Assembly (NCBI RefSeq): GCF_001425485.1
Contig: NZ_LMQW01000034.1
Coordinates: forward strand, 1-64,000
Direction: 5' to 3'
DNA: 64,000 nt
DNA from: Aureimonas sp. Leaf427
GTDB lineage: Bacteria; Pseudomonadota; Alphaproteobacteria; Rhizobiales; Rhizobiaceae
This document shows, in pieces, positions 62,233-64,000 of the stretch (position 1 is its first letter; each line of letters opens with the position of its first letter). The notes under the pieces were generated by a model. The model was not told where the DNA came from and did no database searches. It saw nothing but the letters and a program-made list of their open reading frames with translations. The position numbers and the translations under genes were made by a program.

Positions 62233-63198
62233 CTACTCGTTGTTCCCGGCTGGCTCGAAGGCCGACGCGGCGGTCGGCCGGGCCGAGACCTCCGCGCGCA
62301 CGTCCGCATCGGACGTGTCCGGCACGATCGACTGCAGCAGCGTCTCGCGGGCGGAACGCAGATGGCGGCGGCAGAAGAACTCGACCTCGGTCGAATCGCG
62401 GGAGGCGAGGGCGCGGATATAGTCGATATGCTCGGCGAGCGCCGTCCGGTTGCGCTCCTTTTCGCCGGTCTTGTTCCACTGGTAGTGGTAGTGGAAGATC
62501 ATCGAGATGACGTCGTAGAAGTCGATCACGAAGCGATTGTGCGAGGCTTCGTGGATCAGGCGGTGAAAGCGCTCGTCGAGATCCGAGAACCGGTCGTAGC
62601 GCGTCTCGATCTCCGCCAGGAACTGCCGGTGCTCGGCTTCCATCTGCGCAAGGCGCGTCCAGGCGGCGTCGTCGGGGGGGAGGGCGGCAAAGCGCAGCGC
62701 GGCGCGCAGCTCGAACATCTCGCGCACTTCGGTGAGCTCCAGCGCGAACTCGCGCGTGAACCCTTTCAGCACCCACTGGCTGTTCCGCCGCTTCTCGATA
62801 AGACCGAAGCGGCTGAAGCGGATCAGGAATTCGCGGACGGCCGAAACCCCGACGCCGAGGTCGCGCGCGATGTCCGCCTCGCTGATCAGATCGCCGGCAT
62901 GGGCGTCACCGGCCAGAATCCGGTGCATGAAGCCGCGCTCGATGACGCGCGAGATCGGGTCGGTCTCTTCGGTCGGGAAGTAGTCGGAGGCTTCGGGGCG
63001 CCGCAGCAGCGTCTTCTTGCGCTTGTCCCAGGCGATGAGCCCGACCTCTTCGAGGCGGGCCAGGATCGAGCGGACGGTGGTGCGGCTGATCTCCAGGGCC
63101 GCGCCGAGTTCGGTCTCCGAGGGAAGATCGTCCGCCGCCTCGAGAAGCTGCAGGCTGCGGTTGTAGGAGTCCTTGAAGAGTGTTTTCGGCTTGCTCAC
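62233..63198 (-). CDS. GntR-family (FadR/FCD) regulator with two winged helices
   Basis: A 321-residue regulator. A first winged helix (about 24-65: SETELGAALEISRTTVRSILARLEEVGLIAWDKRKK) is followed by a second GntR-like one (about 85-150: LISEADIARDLGVGVSAVREFLIRFSRFGLIEKRR) and then an FCD ligand domain (about 155-290) with metal-binding histidines (HRLIHEASHNRFVIDFYDVISMIFHYHY). Ordinary FCD regulators have a single N-terminal winged helix. Divergent from the RbsD/FucU gene, it probably controls that sugar locus. Confidence 0.85.
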   Translation of the reverse strand: MSKPKTLFKDSYNRSLQLLEAADDLPSETELGAALEISRTTVRSILARLEEVGLIAWDKRKKTLLRRPEASDYFPTEETDPISRVIERGFMHRILAGDAHAGDLISEADIARDLGVGVSAVREFLIRFSRFGLIEKRRNSQWVLKGFTREFALELTEVREMFELRAALRFAALPPDDAAWTRLAQMEAEHRQFLAEIETRYDRFSDLDERFHRLIHEASHNRFVIDFYDVISMIFHYHYQWNKTGEKERNRTALAEHIDYIRALASRDSTEVEFFCRRHLRSARETLLQSIVPDTSDADVRAEVSARPTAASAFEPAGNNE

Positions 63199-63365
63199 GC
63201 GAACTCGGGTCTGGGATCGTGACGAAGGCTTTCGCCGCCCTCGGCCGCTATAGCCGATGCGGATGTTTCTTGTCGATGAAAAGCCGTTCGGCTAGGTCTT
63301 GTCAGCCGACCTTATCGCAGATCGCCGGCCGATCGCAGCGCTGCCAGCCACCGGGACCCCCGCTC

Positions 63366-63800
63366 ATGCTCCGCCACATCCATCCGCTTCTCGGACCTGA
63401 ACTTCTCGGCGCGCTGCGGGCGCTCGGCCATGGGGACGAGGTGGTGATCGCCGACGCGAACTTCCCCTCCCATTCGGTCGGTCCAGAGGTCGTGCGGCTC
63501 GACGGGATCGACGCCGTCACCGCCGCCGAGGCGATTCTCACCCATCTGCCGCTCGACACGTTCGAGGACGCAGCCTTCCGCATGGCCGTCGTCGGCGATC
63601 CCGACGCGGTGCCGGAGGTCTGCCGGCTGTTCCAGGACTCGGTGAACCGGCTCGCCGGAGACTTCACCGTCCATGCCGTCGAGCGATTCGCCTTCTACGA
63701 ACGCGCCAAGAAGGCGCAGCTGATCGTCGCCACCGGCGAGCGTCGCCTCTACGGCAATCTCATCCTCAAGACCGGCGTTCTTCCGGAGGACAACCGCTAA
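63366..63800 (+). CDS. RbsD/FucU-family mutarotase
   Basis: A 144-residue protein. MLRHIHPLLGPELLGALRALGHGDEVVIADANFP is the family opening with the catalytic histidine region, and RLYGNLILKTGVLPEDNR closes it. These enzymes interconvert sugar anomers (ribose, fucose) in catabolism. The ATG at 63366 aligns with the family; the frame from 63180 is not homologous. It precedes the start of an exported protein gene. Confidence 0.88.
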   Translation: MLRHIHPLLGPELLGALRALGHGDEVVIADANFPSHSVGPEVVRLDGIDAVTAAEAILTHLPLDTFEDAAFRMAVVGDPDAVPEVCRLFQDSVNRLAGDFTVHAVERFAFYERAKKAQLIVATGERRLYGNLILKTGVLPEDNR

Positions 63801-63927
63801 TATGTTTGGAACGGATGTTGCAAACCGCTAACATGGCGGATAGCTTCATTCATGTCTTTTACTGGTTAAAGTACAGACCGGCCTTGAAGCCGGCATCCAT
63901 GAAATCAGTTCTGGGAGGAACGTCCGC

Positions 63928-64000
63928 ATGTCCATCGCAGCCCGAGCCATGTCCGCCACCCGCCGCTCGCTTCTGGCCGGCATCGCCCTGTCCGTCGGCG
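63928..64000 (+). CDS. Exported protein, 5' end only (probable sugar ABC binding protein)
   Basis: Only the first 24 codons are in the window. GGGAGGAA lies 7 bases before the ATG. The residues (MSIAARAMSATRRSLLAGIALSVG) form a signal peptide with a twin-arginine-like TRRSLL. Position after a RbsD/FucU gene and next to a GntR regulator suggests a sugar ABC substrate-binding protein, but no mature sequence is visible. Confidence 0.55.
   Translation, partial: MSIAARAMSATRRSLLAGIALSVG

Overview
The window is about 64 kb of high-GC chromosome from an alphaproteobacterium of the order Hyphomicrobiales (Rhizobiales). The strongest indicator is the acpXL-lpxXL cluster for very-long-chain acylation of lipid A (28.2-33.2 kb). 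Supporting signs are a RIME-like palindromic repeat (56.5 kb), an EcfG-type general-stress promoter, a CtrA-type box and an Anbu protease operon. The genus cannot be fixed from the sequence alone.

Layout: (1) 1-5.4 kb is an AT-richer accessory block. An IS481-type insertion sequence with a duplicated right end is followed by surface-glycan genes: a GT-C membrane protein, an ArnE/F-like small transporter, a PglD/NeuD-like acyltransferase and a glycosidase-fold protein. (2) 5.5-12 kb is a high-GC lipid-linked glycan operon (HAD-UbiA fusion, ArnE/F-like transporter, epimerase, class III aminotransferase) facing a second GT-C membrane protein. (3) 12-24.3 kb holds methylated-glycine and betaine functions (FAD/GcvT dehydrogenase, GlxA-type AraC regulator, ProXWV-type ABC transporter). 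These are interleaved with a two-component system divergent from a PepSY-like secreted protein, and with an entericidin-like lipoprotein. (4) 24.9-28.2 kb has a CheY-like receiver, a GGDEF-EAL protein and an L,D-transpeptidase. (5) 28.2-33.2 kb is the lipid A VLCFA operon, transcribed leftwards as acpXL, a KS-beta-like synthase, a KAS II synthase, an alcohol dehydrogenase and lpxXL; the usual fabZ-type dehydratase is not present. (6) 33.4-48.5 kb is mostly housekeeping: dusA, an aspartic protease, DUF1289, a histidine kinase, Lrp, 3-hydroxyisobutyrate dehydrogenase, an amino-acid ABC importer without an ATPase, mobA, moaA, DUF971, PhnA, and the ATP-grasp/alpha-E/Anbu operon without a transglutaminase.

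(7) 48.7-56.3 kb is the most unusual stretch. It contains a DegT aminotransferase, a GT4 glycosyltransferase, an SDR, a GNAT, an AdoMet-decarboxylase (SpeD)-like protein lacking two known processing residues, an FkbH-like HAD protein, a dedicated acyl carrier protein and a BpsA-type branched-polyamine synthase. SpeD, FkbH and ACP are translationally coupled, which raises the possibility of a pathway joining aminopropyl/polyamine chemistry to an ACP-tethered three-carbon unit. This is inference. (8) 56.7-62.1 kb is a TetR-regulated RND efflux operon. (9) 62.2-64 kb is a two-wHTH GntR regulator divergent from a RbsD/FucU mutarotase and the start of an exported protein, probably a sugar uptake locus cut by the window edge.

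No rRNA, tRNA or CRISPR array was recognised by eye. Starts were chosen by Shine-Dalgarno sequence, overlap with neighbours and family length; several are TTG or GTG.
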